Source: Mesobacillus sp. S13
GTDB lineage: Bacteria; Bacillota; Bacilli; Bacillales; Cytobacillaceae
Length of the DNA: 64,000 nt
Reading direction: 5' to 3'
Assembly: GCF_020422885.1 (NCBI RefSeq)
Contig: NZ_CP084622.1
Coordinates: 4,359,001 to 4,423,000, forward strand
Under the pieces are notes generated by a model that searched no databases, had not been told where the DNA came from, and worked only from the letters and a program-made list of their open reading frames with translations. Positions 26,539-36,831 of this stretch are shown here, piece by piece. Within the stretch, counting starts at the first letter, position 1; every line of letters starts with the position of its first letter. The position numbers were made by a program, and so were the translations under genes.

Positions 26539-27141
26539 TCAATTAAAATCTATAACCCGTAACTGGTCATCAGTAAATGGTTTATTATCTTCATCATAAA
26601 AGATAATCTTAGTACGTTCGTCGAGTTCCTGGTCCTCAGGTATATTCTCATAGTGATAGAAAAATTCATCTCCAGATACATCCACAAAGAAGCTATAAGA
26701 TTTTTTATAATCAACTTTCACTTCAATATGGTCAAATATCAAATTAGGATTCTTCCCCATCACTAGGTAATACCGGCCTTTATTCGTTTTTATATCTTGA
26801 TAATCATAGATTAAAAGGCCTCCATAACTCGCCTGCTTAATTCTCAATTTACCGTTTTTGCCCTTAATCAGTTGCGCATTCCCATAATCATTATTTCCAA
26901 GAGTAAACAAGACCATATATGTACTAGAATCACCCAGCCTTTGAAGATCAAAAATATTCGGATTCAGGTCCATCCCCTCATCACGATTCAACCATAACTT
27001 CAGATTCCCCTCAATGGAAGCCTCATCGATCTTTATATAATACCTCCTATTATAATCCTGCTCACTTTTATAATGTCTTATATACAGAATACAACCCACA
27101 ATCAGAACCAAAAACAGCAATATAACCACTCTTCTCCCCAA
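26539..27141 (-). CDS. unknown membrane-anchored protein
   Basis: About 200 residues. I place the start at TTG 27141, which has AGGGGGA 6 bases upstream; the frame extends to a TTG at 27162 without a good site. An N-terminal hydrophobic segment (VVILLFLVLIVGCILYI) may be a membrane anchor; the Cys resembles a lipobox but the residues after it stay hydrophobic. The rest is beta-rich, with YYHYENIPEDQELDE-like acidic ends. No family recognised. Confidence 0.55.
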   Translation of the reverse strand: MGRRVVILLFLVLIVGCILYIRHYKSEQDYNRRYYIKIDEASIEGNLKLWLNRDEGMDLNPNIFDLQRLGDSSTYMVLFTLGNNDYGNAQLIKGKNGKLRIKQASYGGLLIYDYQDIKTNKGRYYLVMGKNPNLIFDHIEVKVDYKKSYSFFVDVSGDEFFYHYENIPEDQELDERTKIIFYDEDNKPFTDDQLRVIDFN

Positions 27142-27222
27142 TACCAGTCCCCCTAAAAACAAATCCGAATATATAATTCCATTTTATTCTAAATTATATA
27201 TTAATTGTATAATAAATTTTCA

Positions 27223-27261
27223 TCCGACAATTTTCGGGTGGTGACAGGCACCTGTCGAATT
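27223..27261 (+). repeat. REP-like dispersed repeat, copy 9
   Basis: cgacaattttcgggtgg then tgacaggcacctgtcgaat. It is joined directly to the broken end of a pseudogene. Confidence 0.9.
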
Positions 27262-27482
27262 AGAGGACTCTACTATCCAATGGCATGGGGACCAGAATAC
27301 CAGACCTTCGTCAGCATGGCTGACACAGGAGAAAACGCCTTCGACGGCGGCATCCTGATGGCCAACTACGGCAAAGGAACCTACCTTTATACAAACCTAG
27401 TATTCTATCGTCAGATCCAGGGCAGGTGCCTTGTGGGTATAGGATTTTCACGAATTTAATCAGTTATGGTTCACAAGATTAA
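27262..27482 (+). pseudogene. frameshifted 3' remnant, resembling the C-terminus of a PIG-L-type deacetylase
   Basis: Directly after the repeat a frame reads GLYYPMAWGPEYQTF, then GGILMANYGKGTYLYTNLVFYRQIQG. After a single frameshift near 27420-27430 it continues as VPCGYRIFTNLISYGSQD to a TAA at 27480-27482. The pattern (YP...GPEY...GGIL...YGKG.Y.YTNLV.YRQ.....G.YR.F.NLIS) recalls the C-terminal domain of long Bacillus PIG-L-family deacetylases; this is memory of a family, not a search. No start codon or ribosome binding site precedes it, and the rest of the gene is missing, so it is a decayed remnant cut at the repeat. A proper terminator still follows. Confidence 0.6.
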
Positions 27483-27489
27483 CATACGA

Positions 27490-27526
27490 AAAACAACCAT
27501 CCGCCTTTTGGGGATGGTTGTTTTTG
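27490..27526 (+). terminator. terminator after the pseudogene
   Basis: Stem aacaaccatcc/ggatggttgtt with loop gccttttgg, followed by a T-run. Confidence 0.8.
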
Positions 27527-27550
27527 GGTTGTCTGGAATAAGTGTCTCTC

Positions 27551-28318
27551 CTAATACCCCGTCTCTACCATTCTAATGAAATCGTATAAAGTATGCTCCT
27601 GCAAAATCATAATCCTCGGCAGTTCATACCGGTTACTCTGATCTGTACTGATTCCGCCGCCTACTTTGAATGCGCCTTTAAACCCTAATTCCTCTAAAAC
27701 GGAGACTGTATCGGAATTATAGCTTCCATAAGGATAAGCGAAGGTAGTTGTTGTTCTGCCTGTCAGGTCTTTAAGGGCCTTTGTTGCTTCGTTGATTTCT
27801 GTGTATTGCTGCTCCCTGCTTAGTCCGGCAAGGGCTGGGTGGGTGACTGAATGGTTCTGGATGTCTACTCCGTTTTCCATTACGGTCAGAAGTTCGGTTG
27901 AAGTCATATTCCAGCTGCCATCTACCCAATCTGACACTGTGAATTGAGTGGCTTTCATTCCATATTTCTGCAAGACTGGATAGACATAAGGATAAAAATC
28001 ATTTGAATTGTCATCAAATGTCAGGAGAATTGGCTTCTTTGGCATGGCTGCTTTTTTATCAAGAATGTTGAAATATTGCTTCATTGTCAAAGTGCGGTAG
28101 CCATTTTCATGAAGGTATGCCATATGTTTTTCAAATTCTTCAAGACTGAATTGATAAGGATTATTCGGGTCTGGATCAGGTTTCACGACATGATAGAGCA
28201 GGACCGGGATTTCAACCTGTTCAGTTTGTTTTGCGCTGGCTGGCAGCTGGTATTGAGTACTGGCAATCAGTAATAGGATCAAAGCCATAAACAGTCCTTT
28301 ACATTTTTTCATCAGCAT
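27551..28318 (-). CDS. secreted polysaccharide deacetylase (CE4/NodB)
   Basis: A 255-residue protein. ATG 28318 has AGGAGG 6 bases upstream. Signal peptide about 1-30. NodB-type motifs: IPVLLYHVV, ILLTFDDNSNDF (metal-binding Asp pair), HSVTHPALAGLS (His-x-x-x-His) and FAYPYGSYN. The YHV start and this motif order match the PgaB/YxkH-like branch that deacetylates GlcNAc polymers or acetylated xylan. It follows the GH10 xylanase gene on the same strand with only a hairpin between, so a role on acetylated plant or wall polysaccharide is plausible. Confidence 0.85.
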   Translation of the reverse strand: MLMKKCKGLFMALILLLIASTQYQLPASAKQTEQVEIPVLLYHVVKPDPDPNNPYQFSLEEFEKHMAYLHENGYRTLTMKQYFNILDKKAAMPKKPILLTFDDNSNDFYPYVYPVLQKYGMKATQFTVSDWVDGSWNMTSTELLTVMENGVDIQNHSVTHPALAGLSREQQYTEINEATKALKDLTGRTTTTFAYPYGSYNSDTVSVLEELGFKGAFKVGGGISTDQSNRYELPRIMILQEHTLYDFIRMVETGY

Positions 28319-28338
28319 ATTTACCTCCTATTATTGGC

Positions 28339-28377
28339 CGCCAACACTTTGTTTAACAGGACAACAAAGTGTTGGCG
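28339..28377 (-). other. 15-bp perfect hairpin between xylanase and deacetylase genes
   Basis: cgccaacactttgtt at 28339-28353 pairs with aacaaagtgttggcg at 28363-28377 (9-base loop). It has no T-run in either direction, so it is more likely an mRNA-processing or stabilising element than a classical terminator. Confidence 0.7.
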
Positions 28378-28413
28378 AAAATCCAAGGAAATTCAATCTA
28401 CTAAGCTACTTAA

Positions 28414-29914
<1,501 letters not shown>

Positions 29915-31669
29915 GTGCTGAACCAACTTAAAAAGTGGAATACATTACGCAACCAGATTCTATTTATCTTTTTGATTGTCATGGTCATCGTGTTATTGAT
30001 TGTCAGTCTTTTAACATTAGGACAAGTTTCGGCATTGCTACAGAACAACGCAGAAAAGCAAATACAGCAGGTAGCGATTGAAGCCAATGGACGAATGGAA
30101 TCTCTTTACGAGCAGATCAATATGAATTCAAAGCTTGTCATCACCGATGAAGAAGTCCAAAGAATTTTGACAGATGTGCATGACGGTAAGCAAGTTTCCT
30201 TTGACGATAGACAGCGCTTAATGGGACATATCAACAGGATCATCGGGAATACGGACGGCATTTTTTCCTTTCAGCTGTTTTCTGAAAAGAGGCAGCGGGT
30301 CCTCCCCCTCGACGAGGATGAGTTAAAAAACCGCATCGGGAAAAAGTGGATTGAGGAAGCGAATCAGGCAAAAGGACGGATGGTCTGGATCGGTGAAGAC
30401 CCAAATGATAAAAACTACTTTCTTGCCATCCGGAGAGTTAATCTAATGGAACGACAATTCAGAAGTGGCGGTTATCTTTTAATCAGCATTAACCGGGATC
30501 ATTTTCACTTTGCGAATGAAAAGTATGAGAACGACCAGTACTCGATTCTTTTGGATCAAGATCAAAATCCAATCATCCAAAATTATGTCGGTGATATCAA
30601 TCGGATTATCGATAGCAATGAAAACGTATTACAGCTCAATGAGCGGGATTATATCGTATCAAAACAAACATCAAGTCTTACAGGATGGACTGTCTTCATT
30701 TTAACCCCTGTCAGTGAACTGACAGAAGGCATGTCCTGGATCCGGAACGGCATCATTTTGTCCGGGGTGGTCGGCCTCATTATTTTTTCTATCAGTTCAT
30801 TTTTCCTGTCGACTATAATTACAAGCCCAATATTGAGATTGACAAAAACGATGCAGCGAGCCGGAGACGGTTCATTAACACTGAATCCGGAAGTGTACTC
30901 CGTCAATGAAATCAATGAATTGAACAGTACCTATAACCAGCTGGTAAAAGAAACGAACCATTTGATGCAGATGGTTTATCAAAAGGAGATTTTAAGAAGC
31001 CAAAGTGAATTGAAAGCGCTTCAAGCGCAAATCAATCCACATTTCCTATTCAATACATTGGATGCGCTTCATTGGTCACTGGATGAAAAAGATGAAGAAG
31101 AGCTTGCTGAACTAGTTGTAGCAATGTCGGATTTATTCCGTTATACGATTACAAAAGAAACCGATGATGATTGGGTGTACCTGAAAGACGAAATCAAGCA
31201 TATCAGCGACTATATGGAAATCATGAAAATGCGTTTTGGCAACAGGCTGAAATGGCATGTCTCACTTCCGGAAAAATATGAGCATGTCAGGATCCCTAAA
31301 CTAATCATACAGCCTCTCGTGGAAAATGCAGCCCTCCATGGAGCTGGAAATAAGACAGGCAACTCCCAGATTTCTGTAATCGTTGAACCCGTCATATACG
31401 AAAACAAAGAACGGATTCGTATCACTGTAAAAGATGATGGATCCGGGATGGACCCAGAGCGGCTGTCACAGATTGTCCAGTCGATTGAAGATGGCGGCAC
31501 ATCCTCTGCCAGCGGAAAAGGGATGGCCATTTCAAATGTCTATAAGCGCTTAAAATTATATTACCAGGGCATTTCACACACAGACCTTTTGATTGAGAGT
31601 GAGTTAGACCAGGGAACTCGAATTACGTTCGAACTACCGATTGAAGGAGGCGAAAAGAATGTTGTCTAA
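29915..31669 (+). CDS. YesM/LytS-type sensor histidine kinase
   Basis: A 584-residue protein starting at GTG 29915 with AAAGGCGA upstream. Membrane helices lie at about 15-38 and 278-301 around an extracytoplasmic sensor domain. A HAMP domain (about 295-345) follows, then the His_kinase motif QINPHFLFNTLDALHW with the phospho-acceptor His near 375, and an ATPase domain (QPLVENAALHGAG, DDGSGMD, GKGMAISNVYKRL). It overlaps the response-regulator gene by 11 bases. Pairs like this commonly sense oligosaccharides and turn on adjacent ABC importers, here the genes at 32554-35723. Confidence 0.9.
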   Translation: MLNQLKKWNTLRNQILFIFLIVMVIVLLIVSLLTLGQVSALLQNNAEKQIQQVAIEANGRMESLYEQINMNSKLVITDEEVQRILTDVHDGKQVSFDDRQRLMGHINRIIGNTDGIFSFQLFSEKRQRVLPLDEDELKNRIGKKWIEEANQAKGRMVWIGEDPNDKNYFLAIRRVNLMERQFRSGGYLLISINRDHFHFANEKYENDQYSILLDQDQNPIIQNYVGDINRIIDSNENVLQLNERDYIVSKQTSSLTGWTVFILTPVSELTEGMSWIRNGIILSGVVGLIIFSISSFFLSTIITSPILRLTKTMQRAGDGSLTLNPEVYSVNEINELNSTYNQLVKETNHLMQMVYQKEILRSQSELKALQAQINPHFLFNTLDALHWSLDEKDEEELAELVVAMSDLFRYTITKETDDDWVYLKDEIKHISDYMEIMKMRFGNRLKWHVSLPEKYEHVRIPKLIIQPLVENAALHGAGNKTGNSQISVIVEPVIYENKERIRITVKDDGSGMDPERLSQIVQSIEDGGTSSASGKGMAISNVYKRLKLYYQGISHTDLLIESELDQGTRITFELPIEGGEKNVV

Positions 31670-32444
31670 GAATATTTTGATTGTGGACGATGAGCCAAGA
31701 ACGAGACAAGGCTTGCAAAGAACACTGGAAAGCTGGAACAACGGTGAATACACCATCCTCACTGCTGAAAGCGGTGAGGATGTCCTGCGCATTGCACAGG
31801 AAAAGAAGATTCATATTTTACTATCTGATATCCGGATGCCGGAAATGACAGGGCTGCAGTTACTAAAGACACTGAAGGAAAAAAAAATGAAGCCAGTAGT
31901 GATTGTCATATCGGCCTATTCCGAATTTGAGTATGCACAGCAGGCTTTAAAGCTCGGTGTCATCAATTATCTTTTAAAACCCATTGGGAAAAAGAAGCTG
32001 ATAGAAGCTGTCGAAGATGCTGTGAAGGTCATGGAGAAACAAGAAAGGGCAGGATTGATCGAAAAAGTGGTTGACGAGAAAATAGTTGTTGCCAGCAACA
32101 AGATGGCTTCAACCAAGGACACTATCCGAAAGGCTATCATTTACATAGACCGAAATCTGAAGGAAGAATTCACATTGAAAGATGTTGCTGCCCATGTCCA
32201 TTTGAACCCGAGTTATTTTAGCGTATTGTTCAAGGAGCAAGTCGACCTGAATTTCAGTGAATACGTAACCAGAAGAAGGGTCCAGCGCGCAAAGGAATTG
32301 GTCCTTTCAACTACCCTCCCTATCAATGAAATAGCAGAGGAAGTCGGCTATAAAACCGCCAAGTACTTCATTAAGATTTTCAAAGAAATAGAGGGTATGA
32401 CACCAAGCGCTTATCGAAAAACAGGAAATGAAAGGGCTTTCTAA
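31659..32444 (+). CDS. YesN-type AraC-family response regulator
   Basis: A 261-residue protein. ATG 31659 has GAAGGAGG upstream and overlaps the kinase gene. The receiver domain has VDDEPRTRQ, phospho-acceptor Asp in LLSDIRMPEM and LLKPIGK. A C-terminal AraC-type double helix-turn-helix (TLKDVAAHVHLNPSYFSVLF; INEIAEEVGYKTAKYFIKIF) follows. The linker is shorter than in most YesN proteins (about 540 residues), giving a compact form. Probable activator of the downstream ABC transporter. Confidence 0.9.
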   Translation: MLSKNILIVDDEPRTRQGLQRTLESWNNGEYTILTAESGEDVLRIAQEKKIHILLSDIRMPEMTGLQLLKTLKEKKMKPVVIVISAYSEFEYAQQALKLGVINYLLKPIGKKKLIEAVEDAVKVMEKQERAGLIEKVVDEKIVVASNKMASTKDTIRKAIIYIDRNLKEEFTLKDVAAHVHLNPSYFSVLFKEQVDLNFSEYVTRRRVQRAKELVLSTTLPINEIAEEVGYKTAKYFIKIFKEIEGMTPSAYRKTGNERAF

Positions 32445-32553
32445 AAATAGTAGTATTTTTCCTAATCATCGTTGCCTTTTTTGGTCTCCCCCCTGGTGTT
32501 AGACTTTAAATGTAAGGCATAGACAAACAAACAATTGAGGGGGTTTTGGATTG

Positions 32554-33861
32554 ATGAAAAAGAAAGCGTTTTCCTCTGTGATGACCTTAGCATTGGCAGG
32601 CGGACTGATTTTAGGGGGCTGCTCTTCCTCTACTGGTTCTTCAGGCGATGAGAAGGCGTCCAGCGGAGATAAAACTGTCGTGAAAATGATGCATCTATGG
32701 CCAGAAGGAAGTTCAAATGCACAATACACAATTGTGGATGACATTATCAATGCATATGAAAAGGAACATCCTGATGTAGACATCCAGACCGAGATTCTAG
32801 GCAATGAGCAGTACAAAGAGAAGATCAAGGTATTATCTGCTTCAAATGAACTGCCTGATGTTGGAATCACCTGGGCAGCAGGGTATATGAAGCCTTTCGT
32901 TGATGGTAAAATGTTTGCTCCATTAGATGACATTGCCAAAGAAGACAATTTCGTTGCTGGTACGCTTGATGCTTTCTCAGTTGACGAAAAGCCATACGCT
33001 GTACCTCTTGAATTGAACATCACCCCGGTATATTACAACAAAGAAATTTTCAAGAAATATAACTTAGAAGCTCCAAAGACATATGATGAGTTCCTGAATG
33101 TCGTTGAAACACTTGCTGATAACGGAGTGACTCCAATCACTTTAGGAAACAAAGACCGCTGGACTGGATCCATGTGGTATATGTACCTTGCTGACCGCAT
33201 TGGCGGACCTGAAGCTTTAAACAATGCAATCAACCGTTCTGGAAGCTTTGAAGATCCAGCTCTTGTCCAGGCAGCTGAAGAAATTGAAAAGCTTGTTAAG
33301 ATGGACGCATTCGTCAAAGGCTACAACGGCCTTTCCAACGATGAAGCAAAAGGTTACTTTATGAATGAACAAGCTGCTATGTACTTGATGGCAACATGGG
33401 AGCTTCCAAACTATACTACAACTCCTGATGTTTCCCAGGAATTCAAGGACAAAGTCGGTTACTTCAAGTTCCCTACCTATGAAGGCGGAAAAGGCGATAT
33501 CGACAGCTATGTAGGCGGACCTGGTGTTGGACTGTTCGTATCTGAACAATCAAAGGTGAAAGACGAAGCGAAAGAATTTGTCTCCTACCTTGTTGAAGAA
33601 TGGGGCAAGCGTTCTGTTGTTGACGCTGGGGTCATTCCGGCTACAGTCGTTGATACATCAAATGGTGAACTTCACCCAATGTACATTGACATCCTGAATG
33701 ACTTAGGAAACGCGACGAACCTGACTCTATATGCAGATGTTCAGATGTCTGCCGGCGTAGCAGATGTTCACTTGAACCAGATTCAAGCATTATTCGGCGG
33801 ACAAACAACTCCTGAAAAGTTTGCAAAAACCCAAGAAGAAGCACTTGCTGCTGAGAAATAA
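32554..33861 (+). CDS. sugar ABC transporter substrate-binding lipoprotein
   Basis: A 435-residue family 1 solute-binding protein. ATG 32554 is used, with GAGGGGG upstream; a TTG at 32551 is adjacent. Lipobox LILGGC near residue 20, then KMMHLWPEGSS, ITWAAGYMKPFVD and YYNKEIFKKYNL. Given its neighbours it probably binds xylo-oligosaccharides. It is separated from the permease genes by an attenuator hairpin, a common way to make more binding protein than membrane subunits. Confidence 0.88.
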   Translation: MKKKAFSSVMTLALAGGLILGGCSSSTGSSGDEKASSGDKTVVKMMHLWPEGSSNAQYTIVDDIINAYEKEHPDVDIQTEILGNEQYKEKIKVLSASNELPDVGITWAAGYMKPFVDGKMFAPLDDIAKEDNFVAGTLDAFSVDEKPYAVPLELNITPVYYNKEIFKKYNLEAPKTYDEFLNVVETLADNGVTPITLGNKDRWTGSMWYMYLADRIGGPEALNNAINRSGSFEDPALVQAAEEIEKLVKMDAFVKGYNGLSNDEAKGYFMNEQAAMYLMATWELPNYTTTPDVSQEFKDKVGYFKFPTYEGGKGDIDSYVGGPGVGLFVSEQSKVKDEAKEFVSYLVEEWGKRSVVDAGVIPATVVDTSNGELHPMYIDILNDLGNATNLTLYADVQMSAGVADVHLNQIQALFGGQTTPEKFAKTQEEALAAEK

Positions 33862-33873
33862 TACTTGCTTAGA

Positions 33874-33911
33874 AAGAGGGCATATTGCTGATGAATATGC
33901 CCTCTTCTTTA
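33874..33911 (+). terminator. attenuator hairpin between binding protein and permease genes
   Basis: 13-bp stem aagagggcatatt/aatatgccctctt with a 7-base loop, followed by a short T-rich stretch. It probably allows partial read-through. Confidence 0.75.
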
Positions 33912-33936
33912 TAGGAAAGGAAGGCGGCTAACCAAC

Positions 33937-34815
33937 ATGAAAAATGTTATGTCGAATAAATACGTAATCGCCCTTTATACGCTTCCAGCGCTACTTCTCA
34001 TCCTCACCCTTATCTATATTCCCATCGCTTTATCAGGCTATTACGGTTTAATGGACTGGGACGGAATCGGTGAGATGACGTTTATTGGGCTGGATAACTA
34101 TATCACCCTCGTACAGGATAAAATGTTCTGGACAAGTACCTATCATTCTTTTCTTTTAGCCATTTTCTCTACAGCGAGCTTGCTGCTGTACCTTGTTATT
34201 TCCCTGATTTTAGCCAGTAAAATCAAGGGTTCTGATCTATTAAGGAAGATTTATTTAATTCCAATGCTATTATCCTCTGTTGCCATTGCCCAGCTCTGGA
34301 TGAAGATTTTCGATCCAACGAACGGAATGGCCAATAGATTACTCGAAATGTTCGGTGTGGAAAATACACCAATTTGGCTGGCAGACCCAGAGATCGCATT
34401 ATATGCAATTTTCATTCCGATTATTTGGCAATTTGCAGGATTTTACATTTTGATTTATTATGCGGCATTAAAAAATGTACCAGATGAAATCATCGAAGCA
34501 GCAAAAATTGATGGAGCAAGCTCTTTCCAAATTGCCTATAAGATAAAACTGCCTCTGATTTCTGGAATTTTTAAAGTGACAATCATGCTCGCAGTAGTTG
34601 GTTCACTGAAATATTTTGATTTGATTTATGTCATGACCGGCGGCGGTCCTAACGGTGCCAGTGAAGTAATGGCTTCTTATATGTATAAAGAAGCATTTAA
34701 ATTGAATAATTTCGGTTATGGCAGTGCCATCGGTTTTGGACTATTGGTGATTGCACTATTCATGACCTGGCTAATTTCGAAACTGACGAAATCTAAAGAC
34801 GATGTTCAATTTTAA
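33937..34815 (+). CDS. sugar ABC transporter permease (MalF/LacF type)
   Basis: A 292-residue protein with six membrane helices starting at ATG 33937. The cytoplasmic ATPase-docking loop EAAKIDGASSFQIAYKIKLPLI is of the EAA type. It pairs with the next permease. No ATPase gene is linked; in Bacillaceae such importers usually share an MsmX-type ATPase encoded elsewhere. Confidence 0.9.
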   Translation: MKNVMSNKYVIALYTLPALLLILTLIYIPIALSGYYGLMDWDGIGEMTFIGLDNYITLVQDKMFWTSTYHSFLLAIFSTASLLLYLVISLILASKIKGSDLLRKIYLIPMLLSSVAIAQLWMKIFDPTNGMANRLLEMFGVENTPIWLADPEIALYAIFIPIIWQFAGFYILIYYAALKNVPDEIIEAAKIDGASSFQIAYKIKLPLISGIFKVTIMLAVVGSLKYFDLIYVMTGGGPNGASEVMASYMYKEAFKLNNFGYGSAIGFGLLVIALFMTWLISKLTKSKDDVQF

Positions 34816-34829
34816 GGGAGTGAAACATA

Positions 34830-35723
34830 ATGAGCGAGGTTAGCACACAACCAGCAGCAACGACCCTTTCCGCACCCCAAAAAACAAAGAAATCTTACTT
34901 GAACAAAATCGGATTTGGATTTCTTTATCTAATATTAGGGTTATTTGCTGTCATTCAAATTTACCCATTGGTATGGCTGTTGTTCTTTTCATTGAAAACC
35001 AATCAGGAAGTATTCGGGATGTCACCTTTCTCGCTGCCTCAAGATCCGCAATGGGGCAACTACACCAAGGCCTGGACTTCTGGTAATATTGGAGTCTATT
35101 TCTTCAACAGTGTATGGATCACCGTTTTATCTGTTGCCCTTACGATCATCCTGGCGAGCTTCGTGACATTTGCTGTTACACGTATGAGCTGGAAGCTTAG
35201 CGGCCTTGTTCTAGGATTATTCCTGGTCGCTTATATGATTCCATTGCATTCGACCATCATACCTTTGTTCAATATGTATAACAACGCTAACTTAATTGAT
35301 AGCCCTGTATCGATAGTCTTATCGTATACGGCATTCAACCTGCCATTAACGATTATGATTCTATTAGGTTTTTATCGAACCTTCCCGAGGGAGATTGAAG
35401 AAGCCGCGGTCATGGATGGATGCTCGGTCCACAGGATTTTCTTCCAGATCACCCTGCCGATGACCGTCCCGGTTCTATCAACAACCGCCATCATCAATAT
35501 GATCTACAACTGGAATGAGTTCGTGTTTGTGAACACCTTCATCAGTTCAGACAACTGGAAGACGCTTACGGTTGGGATCAATAACTTCGTAGGACAATAT
35601 TTAACAGACTGGGGCGCGATCGGAGCAACTCTAGTAATCAGTATTGTTCCAATCCTGCTGGCTTTCTTGTTCTTGAGTGACAAGATTGTTGAGGGGATGG
35701 CTGCTGGATCTGTTAAGGGTTGA
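34830..35723 (+). CDS. sugar ABC transporter permease (MalG/LacG type)
   Basis: A 297-residue protein. ATG 34830 has AAGGGAG upstream, 14 bases after the partner permease. Six membrane helices follow a Thr/Ser/Ala-rich N-terminus. The EAA loop reads EEAAVMDGCSVHRIFFQITLP. Last gene of the importer operon; a terminator follows. Confidence 0.9.
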   Translation: MSEVSTQPAATTLSAPQKTKKSYLNKIGFGFLYLILGLFAVIQIYPLVWLLFFSLKTNQEVFGMSPFSLPQDPQWGNYTKAWTSGNIGVYFFNSVWITVLSVALTIILASFVTFAVTRMSWKLSGLVLGLFLVAYMIPLHSTIIPLFNMYNNANLIDSPVSIVLSYTAFNLPLTIMILLGFYRTFPREIEEAAVMDGCSVHRIFFQITLPMTVPVLSTTAIINMIYNWNEFVFVNTFISSDNWKTLTVGINNFVGQYLTDWGAIGATLVISIVPILLAFLFLSDKIVEGMAAGSVKG

Positions 35724-35762
35724 TATGGGATAACAGTAGAATACTTGATAAGAAGTAAAATA

Positions 35763-35812
35763 GACTGTAGACACACTCGATGAACTTGAGCTTGTCTACA
35801 GTCTTTATTTTG
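35763..35812 (+). terminator. terminator of the ABC importer operon
   Basis: 11-bp stem gactgtagaca/tgtctacagtc around a 19-base loop, then tttatttt. Confidence 0.75.
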
Positions 35813-35838
35813 GATTGAGGGTATGAGGGTAAATGGGG

Positions 35839-36038
35839 CTGTTGATTTCCGTTCCAGGCGCTTCGCTTTCCGCGGGGCTGGCGGTGAGCCTCCTCACCGC
35901 CGTTGGCGTCTGCGGGGTCTCACCTGTCCAGCTGGAGCCCGCAGGACTTTGATTGAGCTTCCTCGAATTTGCACACGCACGATGGAAATGCGTAAGCATT
36001 TTCGGAGGAGTCTTCGCGCCCTCCACTCCAATCAACAG
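35839..36038. repeat. 200-bp GC-rich element with terminal inverted repeats
   Basis: Ends are ctgttgatt (35839-35847) and aatcaacag (36030-36038), perfect 9-bp inverted repeats. The inside is visibly more GC-rich than its surroundings and rich in short palindromes (ggcggtgagcctcctcaccgcc). Similar elements are familiar in many Bacillaceae genomes. No coding frame is credible. It looks like a non-autonomous (MITE-like) element or structured RNA. Confidence 0.65.
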
Positions 36039-36207
36039 GACTTCTTAACTTTTCGGGGTGGAGTATATATTCTCATTAATAAATAGACTTATATACGCAA
36101 AAATTCTGTTCCCTAACTTCTCATTGCCAAAGTAATAACTAAACCCAATAACACTGTTCACAAACATTCAGCAAACAGTCCCATTGGGCCTTTTTCTTTA
36201 TTATTTT

Positions 36208-36831
36208 TTATTCAGTTACCCTTCTTTTCCTGTCCATCTTGCCGAAAACGAGATAGGCAGCGGACATGATGATGGCTGCTATGAGGCTGCCGCCGAAGAA
36301 GAAGCCTAATGCGGGAATGAATTTTATGACGAATAGCACGGCTACGATTCCTGCGATCATCACTATATTTTCAATCGGGCTGATCAGCATCATCAGGAAT
36401 GAGTTTTTAACCATCTGGAACCACTTTAACTCAAAGTGGACATAGACTGGGAATAGATAGAGTATAGTCATGATGGCAGCGAACATACACAGATAGATTG
36501 GGATCTGAATGACACTTGTAAAACCGTCTCCTGACCTCTCTACGAAGACGAGGTTAAAGACAATAAGCCCGACGACTGCCGCTACGAGCAATCCTAATCC
36601 ATTGCTGTGGAAAAACTCCGATTTCCAGGTTGTCCAAAAGGTACGAAAAATCGGAATTTCCGTTTCCCCTTTGAGCCATTTGCGAATGATCGTGAACATT
36701 GCAATCGTCGCTGGGAAATACCCCAAGACAATGAGACCAGCGAGTGAGAACCCGATCCACAAAAGATTTATATAGGCAAATTTCGTAATCCATTCCGTAG
36801 CTGCAAAAGCCCGGTTTGCCAATGTATTCAT
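36208..36831 (-). CDS. YesL-like membrane protein (DUF624)
   Basis: A 207-residue protein with about five membrane helices. ATG 36831 has GGAGGGA upstream; a frame to 36855 lacks support. Sequence features NLLWIGFSLAGLIVLGYFPAT and MMLISPIENIVMI fit the YesL/DUF624 family, which is usually found beside YesM/YesN and sugar ABC importers, as here. Its precise role is unknown. Confidence 0.85.
   Translation of the reverse strand: MNTLANRAFAATEWITKFAYINLLWIGFSLAGLIVLGYFPATIAMFTIIRKWLKGETEIPIFRTFWTTWKSEFFHSNGLGLLVAAVVGLIVFNLVFVERSGDGFTSVIQIPIYLCMFAAIMTILYLFPVYVHFELKWFQMVKNSFLMMLISPIENIVMIAGIVAVLFVIKFIPALGFFFGGSLIAAIIMSAAYLVFGKMDRKRRVTE

Noticed and set aside
27205..27459. Open frame as an intact small gene
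   Set aside because: Its start lies in the repeat and the conserved-looking protein shifts frame before the end, so it is better read as a pseudogene.
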